Part shown: piece after piece, positions 1-7,306 of the stretch
Layout: every line of letters begins with the position of its first letter
Numbering within the stretch: the first letter of the stretch is position 1
DNA from: Verrucomicrobiia bacterium
GTDB taxonomy: Bacteria; Patescibacteriota; Saccharimonadia; Saccharimonadales; Saccharimonadaceae
DNA length: 64,000 nucleotides
NCBI GenBank assembly: GCA_035629335.1
Contig: DASPIB010000001.1
Span: 62,001-126,000, forward strand
Direction of reading: 5' to 3'
Notes under the pieces: generated by a model
Seen by the model: the letters and a program-made list of their open reading frames with translations, nothing else
Told to the model about the DNA's origin: nothing
Databases searched by the model: none
Program-made: the position numbers and the translations under genes

Positions 1-538
1 TGACCCTTTGGCCGATAGCAGTCTCAGGGGTCAAGCCGGCTTTTTCAACAAAACTTTCCGGCAAAAAGATACCGTCGGTGCCAATATCCTGACGATCACC
101 TTTTATGAGCTGTGGCTGTTCTTGCAGCGTTAGGGGGTTTACGGCGTATGTCGAAAATCGCTCCTCGGCAATTACAAGGGTAGAGATGTTTGTTTCGTAG
201 ACTGGCTCAACGTCTTTAACTGCCGAGAAGGTGCGGATTTTTTCAACATCGGCATCTTTTAGGGTGAAGTTTTGGTAGTTCTTGCTTAGATTTTTCTGCT
301 CGTCTTCGGTGCGCAGGCCGCTCTGGACGCCTTCTGCCTTGCCGGTGACGAGCAGTACGTCTTTTTGAATATTCACTCCGAGGGATTTATTAAAAGTTTC
401 GCTGGCTGCCGAAGTAATTGCCAGTGTCAAAGAGATAGTAAAAGCACCAACCGCCAGCGAAAGGGAGGTTAGAATAAAGCGGACTTTGTTTTTTAAAACA
501 TTTCGCCAACTTCGTTTTAACAGGTCATTAAAGCGCAT
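1..538 (-). CDS. ABC transporter permease, MacB/FtsX type (partial)
   Basis: The start codon lies at 538 and the gene runs off the left edge of the window. The visible N-terminus is a short basic stretch, one membrane segment (about residues 18-40, rich in L, A, I, T), then a soluble extracytoplasmic region, which is the start of a MacB_PCD periplasmic core domain. FtsX-type permeases of this kind couple ATP hydrolysis in the cytoplasm to work on substrates outside the membrane, such as peptides, lipoproteins or cell-wall enzymes. Its start overlaps the last 11 bases of the upstream ATPase gene, so the two are translationally coupled and form one transporter. The C-terminal transmembrane segments lie outside the window, so the substrate cannot be guessed. 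Confidence 0.85.
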   Translation of the reverse strand, partial: MRFNDLLKRSWRNVLKNKVRFILTSLSLAVGAFTISLTLAITSAASETFNKSLGVNIQKDVLLVTGKAEGVQSGLRTEDEQKNLSKNYQNFTLKDADVEKIRTFSAVKDVEPVYETNISTLVIAEERFSTYAVNPLTLQEQPQLIKGDRQDIGTDGIFLPESFVEKAGLTPETAIGQRV

Positions 539-1250
539 TAGTAACTACTCCTTGCTTTTGGGTTGATGGTGACCGGCTGGGGATGATTTTTTCAATCTGT
601 CCATCAAGTAGGTGTACTTGCATGTCGCAGCGGGCGGCGAGCTCTGGGTCGTGGGTGACGATAATTAGTGTCGAGCCGAGCTGTTTATTAAAGCTAAACA
701 GCAAGTCTTCGATTACTTTACCGGTAGTTGAATCAAGGTTACCGGTCGGTTCATCGGCAAAAATAATACTAGGACTATTCACGATGGCCCGGGCGATCGC
801 CAGGCGCTGTTTTTGCCCGCCCGAAAGATCACGCGCCTTCACCTGCTTTTTGTCGGTGAGTTCAACTTTAGCGAGCGCTTCTTCGATTAAGCGGCTACGG
901 TCATTCGGGTTGGCTCCGCTAATCTCCAGCGGTAAGCTAACATTGGTTAGGCAGGTTTCATCGGCCTGCACAAAAAATGACTGAAAAATAAAACCCATCT
1001 TCTGCGAACGGAAGGCATCCATTTGCTTGGGGGTAAATTGCAGAATGTTTTGGCCATCAATCACAATACTGCCGCTTTGTGGCCGGTCGAGGCCGCTCAT
1101 AACGTGCATCAGGGTTGATTTTCCTGAACCAGAACGCCCAACAATTGCCACACTAGTACTCTTTGGCAGTTCAAGATTAATTTCTTTCAAGGCATAAAAG
1201 GCAGTAGCCCCCTTGCCGTAGACTTTGCTAACGTTCGTGAGTTGTATCAT
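528..1250 (-). CDS. ABC transporter ATP-binding protein (LolD/MacB family)
   Basis: This is a 240-residue soluble ATPase subunit. Walker A GRSGSGKST is at residues 38-46, the signature LSGGQKQR at 142-149, and Walker B IIFADEPTG at 162-170, followed by NLDS typical of the LolD/MacB/FtsE branch. The Q-loop glutamine is in FIFQ near residue 90. Length and motifs are normal for the family. It is transcribed leftward and overlaps the permease start by 11 bases, so the pair is one operon. The partner's MacB-type domain suggests a mechanotransducing exporter rather than an importer. No periplasmic adaptor gene is visible, which fits a cell without a conventional outer membrane. Confidence 0.93.
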   Translation of the reverse strand: MIQLTNVSKVYGKGATAFYALKEINLELPKSTSVAIVGRSGSGKSTLMHVMSGLDRPQSGSIVIDGQNILQFTPKQMDAFRSQKMGFIFQSFFVQADETCLTNVSLPLEISGANPNDRSRLIEEALAKVELTDKKQVKARDLSGGQKQRLAIARAIVNSPSIIFADEPTGNLDSTTGKVIEDLLFSFNKQLGSTLIIVTHDPELAARCDMQVHLLDGQIEKIIPSRSPSTQKQGVVTNAL

Positions 1251-1347
1251 ATCTTCTTATTATATAGTAGTGCGCCCTGTAACAACAGGACGCACATCAC
1301 GAGCACGATTTATGGAGGAAAAACAGTTTAAGAGCGCGCAGGCTTAA

Positions 1348-1497
1348 TCAAGATCGATGAGGCCATTGCGCGGCTCGCTTAATGCGTTCGACCTTCTCCT
1401 TTGGTGTCTCCACCGGTGGAATCGGGGGAATATTACGAGGCGCTGGTGCTGCAACATCAATCCGGCGGGGACCGATTGCTCCAGGCTTACGCTTCAT
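1348..1497 (-). CDS. Small proline-rich basic protein, unknown function
   Basis: A 49-residue protein starting at 1497, chosen because AAAGGAGGAAGT sits directly before that ATG; a longer in-frame extension to 1575 has no ribosome site. It is rich in Pro, Arg and Ala with no membrane segment or recognisable domain. It lies alone between the leftward ABC pair and the rightward AbrB gene. The strong Shine-Dalgarno site is the main support for real expression. Function unknown. Confidence 0.55.
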   Translation of the reverse strand: MKRKPGAIGPRRIDVAAPAPRNIPPIPPVETPKEKVERIKRAAQWPHRS

Positions 1498-1578
1498 ACT
1501 TCCTCCTTTGTAAGGGGCCCGAGTACTTAAATTGTAACATGAGATATTAAATACTGAATCGCCGGACGGGTGCATAGA

Positions 1579-1615
1579 TTGACAATCAGGTATGATTTGT
1601 ATAACATGTATAACA
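1579..1615 (+). promoter_or_regulatory. Promoter with tandem 9-bp repeats before the AbrB gene
   Basis: TTGACA lies at 1579-1584 and TATAAC at 1600-1605. The nonamer TGTATAACA occurs twice in perfect tandem at 1598-1606 and 1607-1615, so the -10 element is itself part of a repeated site. This arrangement is what an autoregulatory operator covering the -10 and start region would look like. The adjacent gene encodes an AbrB-type DNA-binding protein, the natural candidate ligand. The regulatory role is inference. Confidence 0.5.
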
Positions 1616-1637
1616 AATAGAGACAGGAGTAGCGCAG

Positions 1638-1883
1638 ATGCACGACATTAATTTTTACGGCACGGTGACCGTCGGTGCTAAAGGGCAAATTGTGATTCCG
1701 GTTGAAGCTCGCGAAAAAATGAATATCCAGCCGGGCGATAAACTATTTGTCATCGGCACCGGGCCAGAAGGCAAAATGCTCGGCATTTGCACCGAAGATA
1801 GTGTGCGAGGCATCATGACAGCACTTAGCGATAAGCTAGACAAAATGCGTCAAGCTGTTACTCCTGACGACAGTAATAAATAA
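1638..1883 (+). CDS. AbrB/MazE/SpoVT-type transcriptional regulator
   Basis: An 81-residue protein whose N-terminal half has the AbrB swapped-hairpin signature: a GTVTVGAKGQIVIP strand-turn, then an Arg-rich helix, then IQPGDKLFV. The C-terminal 30 residues look like a dimerisation helix. Members bind DNA as dimers or as antitoxins. No toxin ORF is next to it; it is followed 8 bases later by a 14-TM drug transporter gene, so a local repressor of that transporter is the simplest reading. Tandem nonamer repeats lie in its own promoter. Confidence 0.88.
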   Translation: MHDINFYGTVTVGAKGQIVIPVEAREKMNIQPGDKLFVIGTGPEGKMLGICTEDSVRGIMTALSDKLDKMRQAVTPDDSNK

Positions 1884-1891
1884 AGGACTTT

Positions 1892-3583
1892 ATGTTACAT
1901 CATATAAATTTTAGACAAAAAGTAATTGTCATGCTCGCGGTTATGTCGGGTATGTTTTTGGTGGCGCTCGACCAAACTATTATGTCAACCGCGCTCACTA
2001 AAATTGTTGAAGAATTTAACAGCTTCAGTAGCCTCAGCTGGGTAATCACCGCATATCTGCTTACCAGCACTATTTCAGTGCCAATTGCCGGTAAGATGTC
2101 GGATATCTTTGGCCGACGGCTGGCGCTATTGGTTGGTGTGGGAATTTTCACCCTGGCTTCATTCCTTAGTGGTGCTGCCCAAAGCATGGACCAGCTAATT
2201 TGGTTCAGAGCGCTGCAGGGTATTGGTGGCGGTATTGTGATGAGTAACGCTTTTACTATTATTGGTGACTTATTTAACGCTAAGGAACGCGGTAAGTGGC
2301 AGGGTATCATTGGTGGTATCTTTAGCTTAGCATCGGTAATCGGCCCCGTGCTTGGCGGCTTCTTGACCGATGGCAATACCATTTTTGGCCTCACGACCGA
2401 TTGGCGCTGGACGTTGTGGATTAATATACCGATTGGTATCGTTTCGCTTATCCTGATTGCTGTCTACTGCCCAAGCATTAAGCACGACCACAAGCCAAAA
2501 ATTGATTTCCTCGGTGCGGGCTTAATTGGGCTGGCGCTGGCGACCTTGGTGCTATCGGTTGAAAATACTGAACATATTTTTGCCGATGTGATTACTGCAA
2601 CTGGCCTGACTAGCGGTGCTATTCAGTTGATACTACTCGGGATAGCAATTATTTCGACGATCGGCTTTATTCTGGCTGAACGGCGAGCCGCCGAGCCAAT
2701 TCTACCGCTGAGCTTCTTTAAAAAGCGTAACTTCAACTTAATGTCGTTGATTGCCCTCTTTTCGGGTGCAGCTTTCTTGGGCGGGATACTCTACCTTACC
2801 CAGTTTAACCAGCAGGTGTTTGGTGCCGGGGCAACTGAAGCCGGCCTGATGATTCTGCCGATGATTGCCGCTTTAACAATCAGCAGCATTGCCTCGGGAC
2901 TTCTAGTTGCAAAAACGGGTAAATATAAGCCACTGTTGATTGCCGGATTGGGGATTGCTACCATCGGCATTGGCGCTCTAATGACACTGACGGCCGAGAG
3001 CACATATCTGCAAGAGGCGCTACTCATGGCGATGGCAGGGCTCGGTATCGGTTTGACATTCCCTGTTATTAATATTGTTATCCAAAACGAATTTGAACAA
3101 AAAGATCTTGGGGCGGCCACTTCGTCTTCGCAGCTGTTTCGTAGCCTCGGTTCAACGCTTGGTACGGCAATTCTGGGCGCCATGCTAACAACAGGCGTCG
3201 CAGCACAGTTAGGTGAAATTAAAAACGACGCCTACATTCAAACCTTGCGCCAAAACCCGCAATCGGCCCAAATGGTGGAAAAAGTTGACGCCAACACTTT
3301 GCTGGCGCTGAACACTGCCGAGTCACGTGAGCGGATTATCATCGGTGTTGAGCAAGGCTTGGCACAGGCGCAGCTTCCCGACGCCCAAAAAGGGATTATG
3401 AAGCAGCAATTTGTTCAGCAACAAACCGCTTTCGGCGATAAAGTAACCGGTGCATTTGCCGAAACACTACGCGGTATCTTCTTCGCTTCAGCGGCGCTAA
3501 TGGCTGCTGCAATACCGCTCGCTTTCTTTGTAAAGCAGCGCCCAATGCGCCATATGCCCGATACCCCTGGCGTGATTGAATAG
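1892..3583 (+). CDS. MFS multidrug exporter, DHA2 (EmrB/QacA) family
   Basis: A 563-residue polytopic membrane protein with about 14 predicted membrane segments, the DHA2 topology. The N-terminus carries the family motif LDQTIMSTAL near residues 26-35, and motif A appears as GKMSDIFGRR between TM2 and TM3. Motif C-like GxxxGPxxGG is in TM5 (VIGPVLGGF). A long soluble loop before the last TM contains many Gln and Ala residues. DHA2 proteins extrude drugs, bile salts or dyes using the proton gradient. It is the second gene of an AbrB-MFS operon with only 8 bases between the genes, so expression probably responds to the AbrB-like regulator. The substrate cannot be told from sequence. Confidence 0.93.
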   Translation: MLHHINFRQKVIVMLAVMSGMFLVALDQTIMSTALTKIVEEFNSFSSLSWVITAYLLTSTISVPIAGKMSDIFGRRLALLVGVGIFTLASFLSGAAQSMDQLIWFRALQGIGGGIVMSNAFTIIGDLFNAKERGKWQGIIGGIFSLASVIGPVLGGFLTDGNTIFGLTTDWRWTLWINIPIGIVSLILIAVYCPSIKHDHKPKIDFLGAGLIGLALATLVLSVENTEHIFADVITATGLTSGAIQLILLGIAIISTIGFILAERRAAEPILPLSFFKKRNFNLMSLIALFSGAAFLGGILYLTQFNQQVFGAGATEAGLMILPMIAALTISSIASGLLVAKTGKYKPLLIAGLGIATIGIGALMTLTAESTYLQEALLMAMAGLGIGLTFPVINIVIQNEFEQKDLGAATSSSQLFRSLGSTLGTAILGAMLTTGVAAQLGEIKNDAYIQTLRQNPQSAQMVEKVDANTLLALNTAESRERIIIGVEQGLAQAQLPDAQKGIMKQQFVQQQTAFGDKVTGAFAETLRGIFFASAALMAAAIPLAFFVKQRPMRHMPDTPGVIE

Positions 3584-3619
3584 TGTTAATTACACAATAG
3601 AAAACACTACCAGTAGCGT

Positions 3620-3625
3620 TATAAT
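3620..3625 (+). promoter_or_regulatory. -10 box ahead of the riboswitch
   Basis: A perfect TATAAT begins 29 bases before the first riboswitch stem, placing the likely transcript start near 3632. No strong -35 hexamer is seen at the usual distance. Confidence 0.5.
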
Positions 3626-3648
3626 AAAGAAACAAGTTAAAAGTTAAT

Positions 3649-3728
3649 CCTCAGGCAGACTGGAATCACGTGCAATTCGTGAGCTGTGCCGCAACGGTGA
3701 AAGCCCGACACAGTCTGCCATACTGAGG
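3649..3728 (+). promoter_or_regulatory. Compact cobalamin-type riboswitch aptamer
   Basis: The 80-nt stretch folds on paper into nested stems: CCTCAG (3649-3654) with CTGAGG (3723-3728); GCAGACTG with CAGTCTGC; TCACG with CGTGA enclosing TGCAAT; CTGTG with CACAG; and CCGCAACGG as the L5 hairpin. GTGCAATTC, GCCGCAACGGTGA and AAGCCCGACAC match the conserved core of cobalamin riboswitches, and the final CTGCC corresponds to the end of the B12 box. The peripheral P6-type arms are missing, so it is a minimal form. It sits on the same strand as, and 41 bases before, the next start codon. Covariance-model scoring would be decisive. Confidence 0.75.
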
Positions 3729-3731
3729 TTC

Positions 3732-3780
3732 CCGAGCAGGATATTCTCTCCCTTTTTATATGAGGGATTATGCTGCTCGG
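3732..3780 (+). promoter_or_regulatory. Riboswitch expression platform masking the start site
   Basis: CCGAGCAG (3732-3739) is complementary to CTGCTCGG (3773-3780), the codons just after the ATG at 3770. Inside this stem TCCC (3749-3752) can pair with GGGA (3764-3767), covering the Shine-Dalgarno GAGGG. The fold would trap both the ribosome site and the start codon, which points to translational rather than transcriptional control. No U-tract terminator is present. Confidence 0.55.
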
Positions 3781-5200
3781 CCAAAAAGAGAATGGAAGAG
3801 TGGCAGAAGTAGGGGAAGATGTTAGGGAGAAGGTAGCTGCGCAAAAAGAGCGCGACTTTGTGCGTTTTCACGAATTTGAAGCGCGCCACGAAGCCAGTTT
3901 ACGGCTCGATGAAGAAACTGATCTTTCTGAGCGGTTATTCATACCAATGGAGAACACTTTTCATTATGAACTTAAAGACGACAAACTTTACTCCGAATTT
4001 GGCGATCAACTCGAAGAAATTTTTATAAGAGGCTATGTCGATCTTCGCGAGTATGCTACCACTCGGCCAGACCTGACCTTTGAAATAAATCGACGCTACC
4101 AGGATATCTTAGAGGTGCGCCAAGCCGAAACCTTACAGCCCGGCGAGACAATGGTGGTGTTTTCGCCCATCCCCGATGATGTGCGCTATGGCCGAACGCA
4201 TATCGATGCCTACAACCGCGAACGGCTGAAAATGCTGGTGCGAGTCTATGAACACGCTGCCGATACGCCGAACGGCTTTTCAATAACTTCTTTTTCACTC
4301 GACGGCTCGAATTATGCGGCTATGCAAGCTGCGGCCCAGCGGCTTGGTATCGATATTCCCGACGGACTTGGATCGGAAGATATTGTGCAGCAGCGCCATG
4401 TATTTACCGCTAACGACGAGCGCCTTGAAGTGGTGCGTCAGGAAGCACAAACTGGTAAGCAGACAGTCTCTAAGGCAATGGTGGATGCACTGCGCCAAGG
4501 TTACGATGACAGCCTGGAGGAGCAGCTTGGCGGCCAATGGCATGCTGGCCGGCCGGCGCTTAATGAGGCCGATGCGCTATCGTTTATTCGTTCGCAGCCA
4601 GAAATCTTTGAAGCCCACATGAAGCAGGTCAAGACAATTATAGCCACTGTGCGCGACGTAGCCACCCAAAAACAGCGTCTGGCTGATGCGCGCTACAACT
4701 GCGCGGCGGCGCTAGACGACCTGCTGCACGGCAAGCGCGTCGATAGCCTTGAGCAAGCCGGGGCCGACGCCCGCGCTGAAGGTCGAGATTACAGCGGCGA
4801 TTGCATCACAACGCCAGTTACTTCCACCGAACAACAGGCCGAACGGCTTGGCTACCGGGTAGATTCGCTCAAGTGTGTGGTCTGCCCACTACCAAAGTGC
4901 GGGCGAGTGGTAGATGCCAAGCGCACCGCCCAGGGCGGTATTTACTGCCCGGCTTGTCGTCGCGAAGCCCGGGGCGGAAAAATTATTGAGCATACGGCAC
5001 CCGAAAGCAGTACGCAGCAGTCTAGCAACGAAGCCTGGATTTTTTCAACAAAAATAGTCGAAAAACAACCAGCACTGCGGTTTCAGCACGAAATTGCTAT
5101 CGGGACTGCCGTGGTGACGGCCATGGCGCCAAATGGTCAGGTTATCGCAACCGGCGACGAAGCTCGCAGCTTATATTATAAAAGCCAACGCCAAGCATAA
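3770..5200 (+). CDS. Zinc-finger protein of unknown function, riboswitch-controlled
   Basis: A 476-residue soluble protein with no family that I recognise. Residues 1-290 are mixed alpha/beta with charged helices; about 290-345 looks helical. Around residues 365-395 there is a zinc-ribbon-like cluster with CVVC, then PKCG, then CPAC (Cys-x2-Cys, Cys, Cys-x2-Cys). No signal peptide or TM segment. The start follows GAGGG by only 3 bases and lies inside the riboswitch expression platform. The CorA-type gene follows 44 bases later without a terminator, so both are probably under the same riboswitch. A role in cobalt, cobalamin or nucleic-acid handling is possible, but nothing in the protein proves it. 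Confidence 0.8.
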   Translation: MLLGQKENGRVAEVGEDVREKVAAQKERDFVRFHEFEARHEASLRLDEETDLSERLFIPMENTFHYELKDDKLYSEFGDQLEEIFIRGYVDLREYATTRPDLTFEINRRYQDILEVRQAETLQPGETMVVFSPIPDDVRYGRTHIDAYNRERLKMLVRVYEHAADTPNGFSITSFSLDGSNYAAMQAAAQRLGIDIPDGLGSEDIVQQRHVFTANDERLEVVRQEAQTGKQTVSKAMVDALRQGYDDSLEEQLGGQWHAGRPALNEADALSFIRSQPEIFEAHMKQVKTIIATVRDVATQKQRLADARYNCAAALDDLLHGKRVDSLEQAGADARAEGRDYSGDCITTPVTSTEQQAERLGYRVDSLKCVVCPLPKCGRVVDAKRTAQGGIYCPACRREARGGKIIEHTAPESSTQQSSNEAWIFSTKIVEKQPALRFQHEIAIGTAVVTAMAPNGQVIATGDEARSLYYKSQRQA

Positions 5201-5244
5201 CCGACTTGTGTCGGCGTGCTGTAGCAAGTATACTGCAAGGAGAG

Positions 5245-6174
5245 ATGGTCACTTATTATTACAAAGATGTGCACAGCGCTGACTTAAAGGTGCTCGAAAA
5301 ACCGCGCAATGGTACATGGGTGTGTGTGGAGAACCCAACTACCGACGAAATTGACGCGTTAGTCGAGCTTTATTCGCTTGACCAAGGTCATATGAGCGAT
5401 GCGCTTGACGTTGACGAAATGCCGCGACTCGAGCGCGAAGGCGATACAACCTACATTTTTGTACGCTATGCCTACGTTAATGATGACCTTGAGCTCACCA
5501 CCGCACCCTTATTGTTTGTACTGCACCCAACGGCGCTATTAACTGTTGCCCTCCATAGCCTTCCGCGAAAACAGCGGTTTACCGGCGGCAGAGTAGATTT
5601 TTCTACTACCCAGCATATGAAGCTGCTTTTACAGATTTTGGCGCAGATCGTTGATCAATACGAGGTGTACATTAATAACATCAGTCGGCGCATAAAGGCC
5701 ATTCGGACCCGTCTGCGCACTCATGAAGTAATCAACCAAGATTTTATTGACTTCGTAACCATTGAAGATGAGTTAAACGAGTTCCTTTCGGGTTTACAGC
5801 CGACCAACGCAATTCTAAGGCGCCTGCTAGTCAGCAAGCACGTGGCGGTTTATGATCAAGACCAAGAAATAGTTGAAGACTTGCTGCTCAATAACGAGCA
5901 ATCGATTGAATCGTGCCGTAACTTAGTGAAAAGTATTGTTAACATCCGTGAAGCTCACGCCACCATCACCAACAACAACCTAAACCGGGCCATGCGGACC
6001 TTGACTGCCGCAACGGTGATAATTACCTTGCCGAATGTCTTTTATGGTATGTTTGGTATGAATGTGCCGATTCCTTTCGCGCACGAGCCGCTTGCCTTTG
6101 CCGGAGTAGTGGGGACGACAGTCGTCGTGACATTACTGGTGGTGATTATTGGTCGTTCGAAACGCATGTTTTAG
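5245..6174 (+). CDS. CorA-type divalent cation channel
   Basis: A 309-residue protein of the CorA/ZntB superfamily. The start at 5245 is preferred over an in-frame start at 5206 because AAGGAG lies just before it. The large N-terminal cytoplasmic domain is followed by long helices and two C-terminal membrane segments. The signature YGMFGMN lies at the end of TM1 about 40 residues before the C-terminus; GMN is the selectivity filter for hydrated Mg2+, Co2+ and related ions. CorA proteins work as pentamers. Its place downstream of a cobalamin-type riboswitch with no terminator between suggests cobalt uptake, but magnesium is the commoner substrate and cannot be excluded. Confidence 0.92.
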   Translation: MVTYYYKDVHSADLKVLEKPRNGTWVCVENPTTDEIDALVELYSLDQGHMSDALDVDEMPRLEREGDTTYIFVRYAYVNDDLELTTAPLLFVLHPTALLTVALHSLPRKQRFTGGRVDFSTTQHMKLLLQILAQIVDQYEVYINNISRRIKAIRTRLRTHEVINQDFIDFVTIEDELNEFLSGLQPTNAILRRLLVSKHVAVYDQDQEIVEDLLLNNEQSIESCRNLVKSIVNIREAHATITNNNLNRAMRTLTAATVIITLPNVFYGMFGMNVPIPFAHEPLAFAGVVGTTVVVTLLVVIIGRSKRMF

Positions 6175-6258
6175 TCTAAAAAGAACCGCCGCCTCATTAA
6201 TATAGTAAAGATTACAACTATTAAGACAAGATCGTCTTTATAGCGTGAGCAATTTCAA

Positions 6259-6347
6259 CAGGGAATCATTTGACTCGTACACCAGCTAGTGCTACACTCT
6301 CTTTTGTGTTTCTGGGTAAAGCTAACTTGTAAAGGTCGAATTCCCTG
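6259..6347 (+). other. Leader region closed by an 8-bp inverted repeat
   Basis: CAGGGAAT (6259-6266) and ATTCCCTG (6340-6347) are perfect complements separated by 73 bases. The sigma-70 promoter lies inside the repeat, so only the right arm would be in the RNA and the repeat can act only at DNA level. Significance uncertain. Confidence 0.3.
6270..6298 (+). promoter_or_regulatory. Sigma-70 promoter for a 30-residue ORF
   Basis: TTGACT at 6270-6275 and TACACT at 6293-6298 are separated by 17 bases. The predicted transcript starts near 6305 and carries a leader of about 70 bases before the small ORF at 6377. Confidence 0.6.
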
Positions 6348-6376
6348 AAGCGCTAATCTAAACAAGGAGTACACAC

Positions 6377-6469
6377 ATGCCAATCACCGTTCGTAAGGTG
6401 CCGACGCGCGCCAAACGAATAGAAGTGGATGTTGTGCCGGCCGAATGGCAGCTGTATATAGCTCACTAA
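6377..6469 (+). CDS. 30-residue small protein, unknown
   Basis: The ORF starts MPITVRKVPTRAKRIE and is preceded by AAGGAG with 7-8 bases spacing. It has its own promoter and is followed by an excellent terminator, so it forms a complete mini transcription unit of about 200 bases. The peptide is basic in the first half and ends in a Trp-containing hydrophobic segment. No family recognised. It could also be a regulatory leader ORF on a small RNA. Confidence 0.55.
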   Translation: MPITVRKVPTRAKRIEVDVVPAEWQLYIAH

Positions 6470-6476
6470 AAAATAT

Positions 6477-6508
6477 AAAAAGACCCCAAGGCACCGGGGT
6501 CTTTTTTG
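6477..6508. terminator. Bidirectional intrinsic terminator
   Basis: AGACCCC (6481-6487) pairs with GGGGTCT (6496-6502), flanked by an A-run on the left and T-run on the right, so it can stop transcripts from the small ORF on the plus strand and from the DsbA-like gene on the minus strand. Confidence 0.9.
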
Positions 6509-6511
6509 GTT

Positions 6512-7228
6512 TTAAGAATCTTCTTTCTTGTCTTTTGGCTCTTCAGGAAGCTTTTGGCCGCTATCGGTGATGGCCTTTTTGATAGTTTCTTCTAACTGAG
6601 TAGCGTCACGCAAGACGTTATCTCCCAGTTGCTTGCCGTTTATAAATAAGGTTGGTGTGCTATCAACTTTACTTTTGCCGCCCAAAGCTTGATCGCGCCG
6701 GATTTTGGTAGTCACGTCTTCGTGGGTGAGGTCGGCTTTAAACTTCTTTTCATCAAGGCCGAGTTGTTTTGCTAGGTTCTGGAAGTAATTTGTGCGCTGT
6801 TCGCCGCTGAAGCTTGTCCAGTTGCTCTGCGTGTTATACAGGGCATCGTGCATCTGATAAAATTTACCTTGCCGGCCAGCGGCTTCAGCCGTGGCGGCAG
6901 CAGCTAACGCATTTGGATGAATATTGGTGAGCGGGAAGTTGCGGAAAACAAACGTGAGCTGCTCTTTATATTTTTCGATCATTGGCTTCAAAACTGGGTG
7001 CAGTGAACCACAGCCGGGGCACTGGAAATCACCATACTCGATGAGGGTCACTTTTTGCTGATCATTGCCGTAAACATGATCACCGACTTTTAAGACTTCG
7101 GTGGGGCCGACCACCTTCATTTCGTTGAGCTTAGAAACATCAACGCGGTTGTTGTTTGAAATAATCACTAGGCCACCTAAAATAACGATACAAATAATCG
7201 CGAATATAATCCAACGCGTCCGTGTCAC
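6512..7228 (-). CDS. Membrane-anchored DsbA-like thiol-disulfide oxidoreductase
   Basis: A 238-residue protein with GTG start and AAGGAG upstream. One N-terminal membrane segment (about residues 6-24) is followed by a thioredoxin-fold DsbA/BdbD-type domain. The active site is CPGC in the context YGDFQCPGCG; the cis-Pro loop is STPTLFINGK further on. The helical insertion between them contains the AAAATAEAAG stretch typical of this family. It would act outside the membrane on folding of exported proteins. The C-terminus is highly charged (Lys/Glu/Asp). It is a single-gene unit ending at the terminator at 6477-6508. Confidence 0.93.
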   Translation of the reverse strand: MTRTRWIIFAIICIVILGGLVIISNNNRVDVSKLNEMKVVGPTEVLKVGDHVYGNDQQKVTLIEYGDFQCPGCGSLHPVLKPMIEKYKEQLTFVFRNFPLTNIHPNALAAAATAEAAGRQGKFYQMHDALYNTQSNWTSFSGEQRTNYFQNLAKQLGLDEKKFKADLTHEDVTTKIRRDQALGGKSKVDSTPTLFINGKQLGDNVLRDATQLEETIKKAITDSGQKLPEEPKDKKEDS

Positions 7229-7306
7229 GGTAACTCCTTATGCTTACTGTATTAATAATAGCAAACTTCTAGCCTACGTCTAGCTTTATCGGCTACAATA
7301 AAGGTA

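Noticed and set aside
1638-1883. AbrB protein as the antitoxin of a toxin-antitoxin pair
   Set aside because: No PIN or MazF-like toxin is adjacent; the downstream gene is a 14-TM exporter.
3644-3889. Minus-strand ORF over the riboswitch
   Set aside because: The plus-strand riboswitch and gene explain the sequence; no minus-strand signals.
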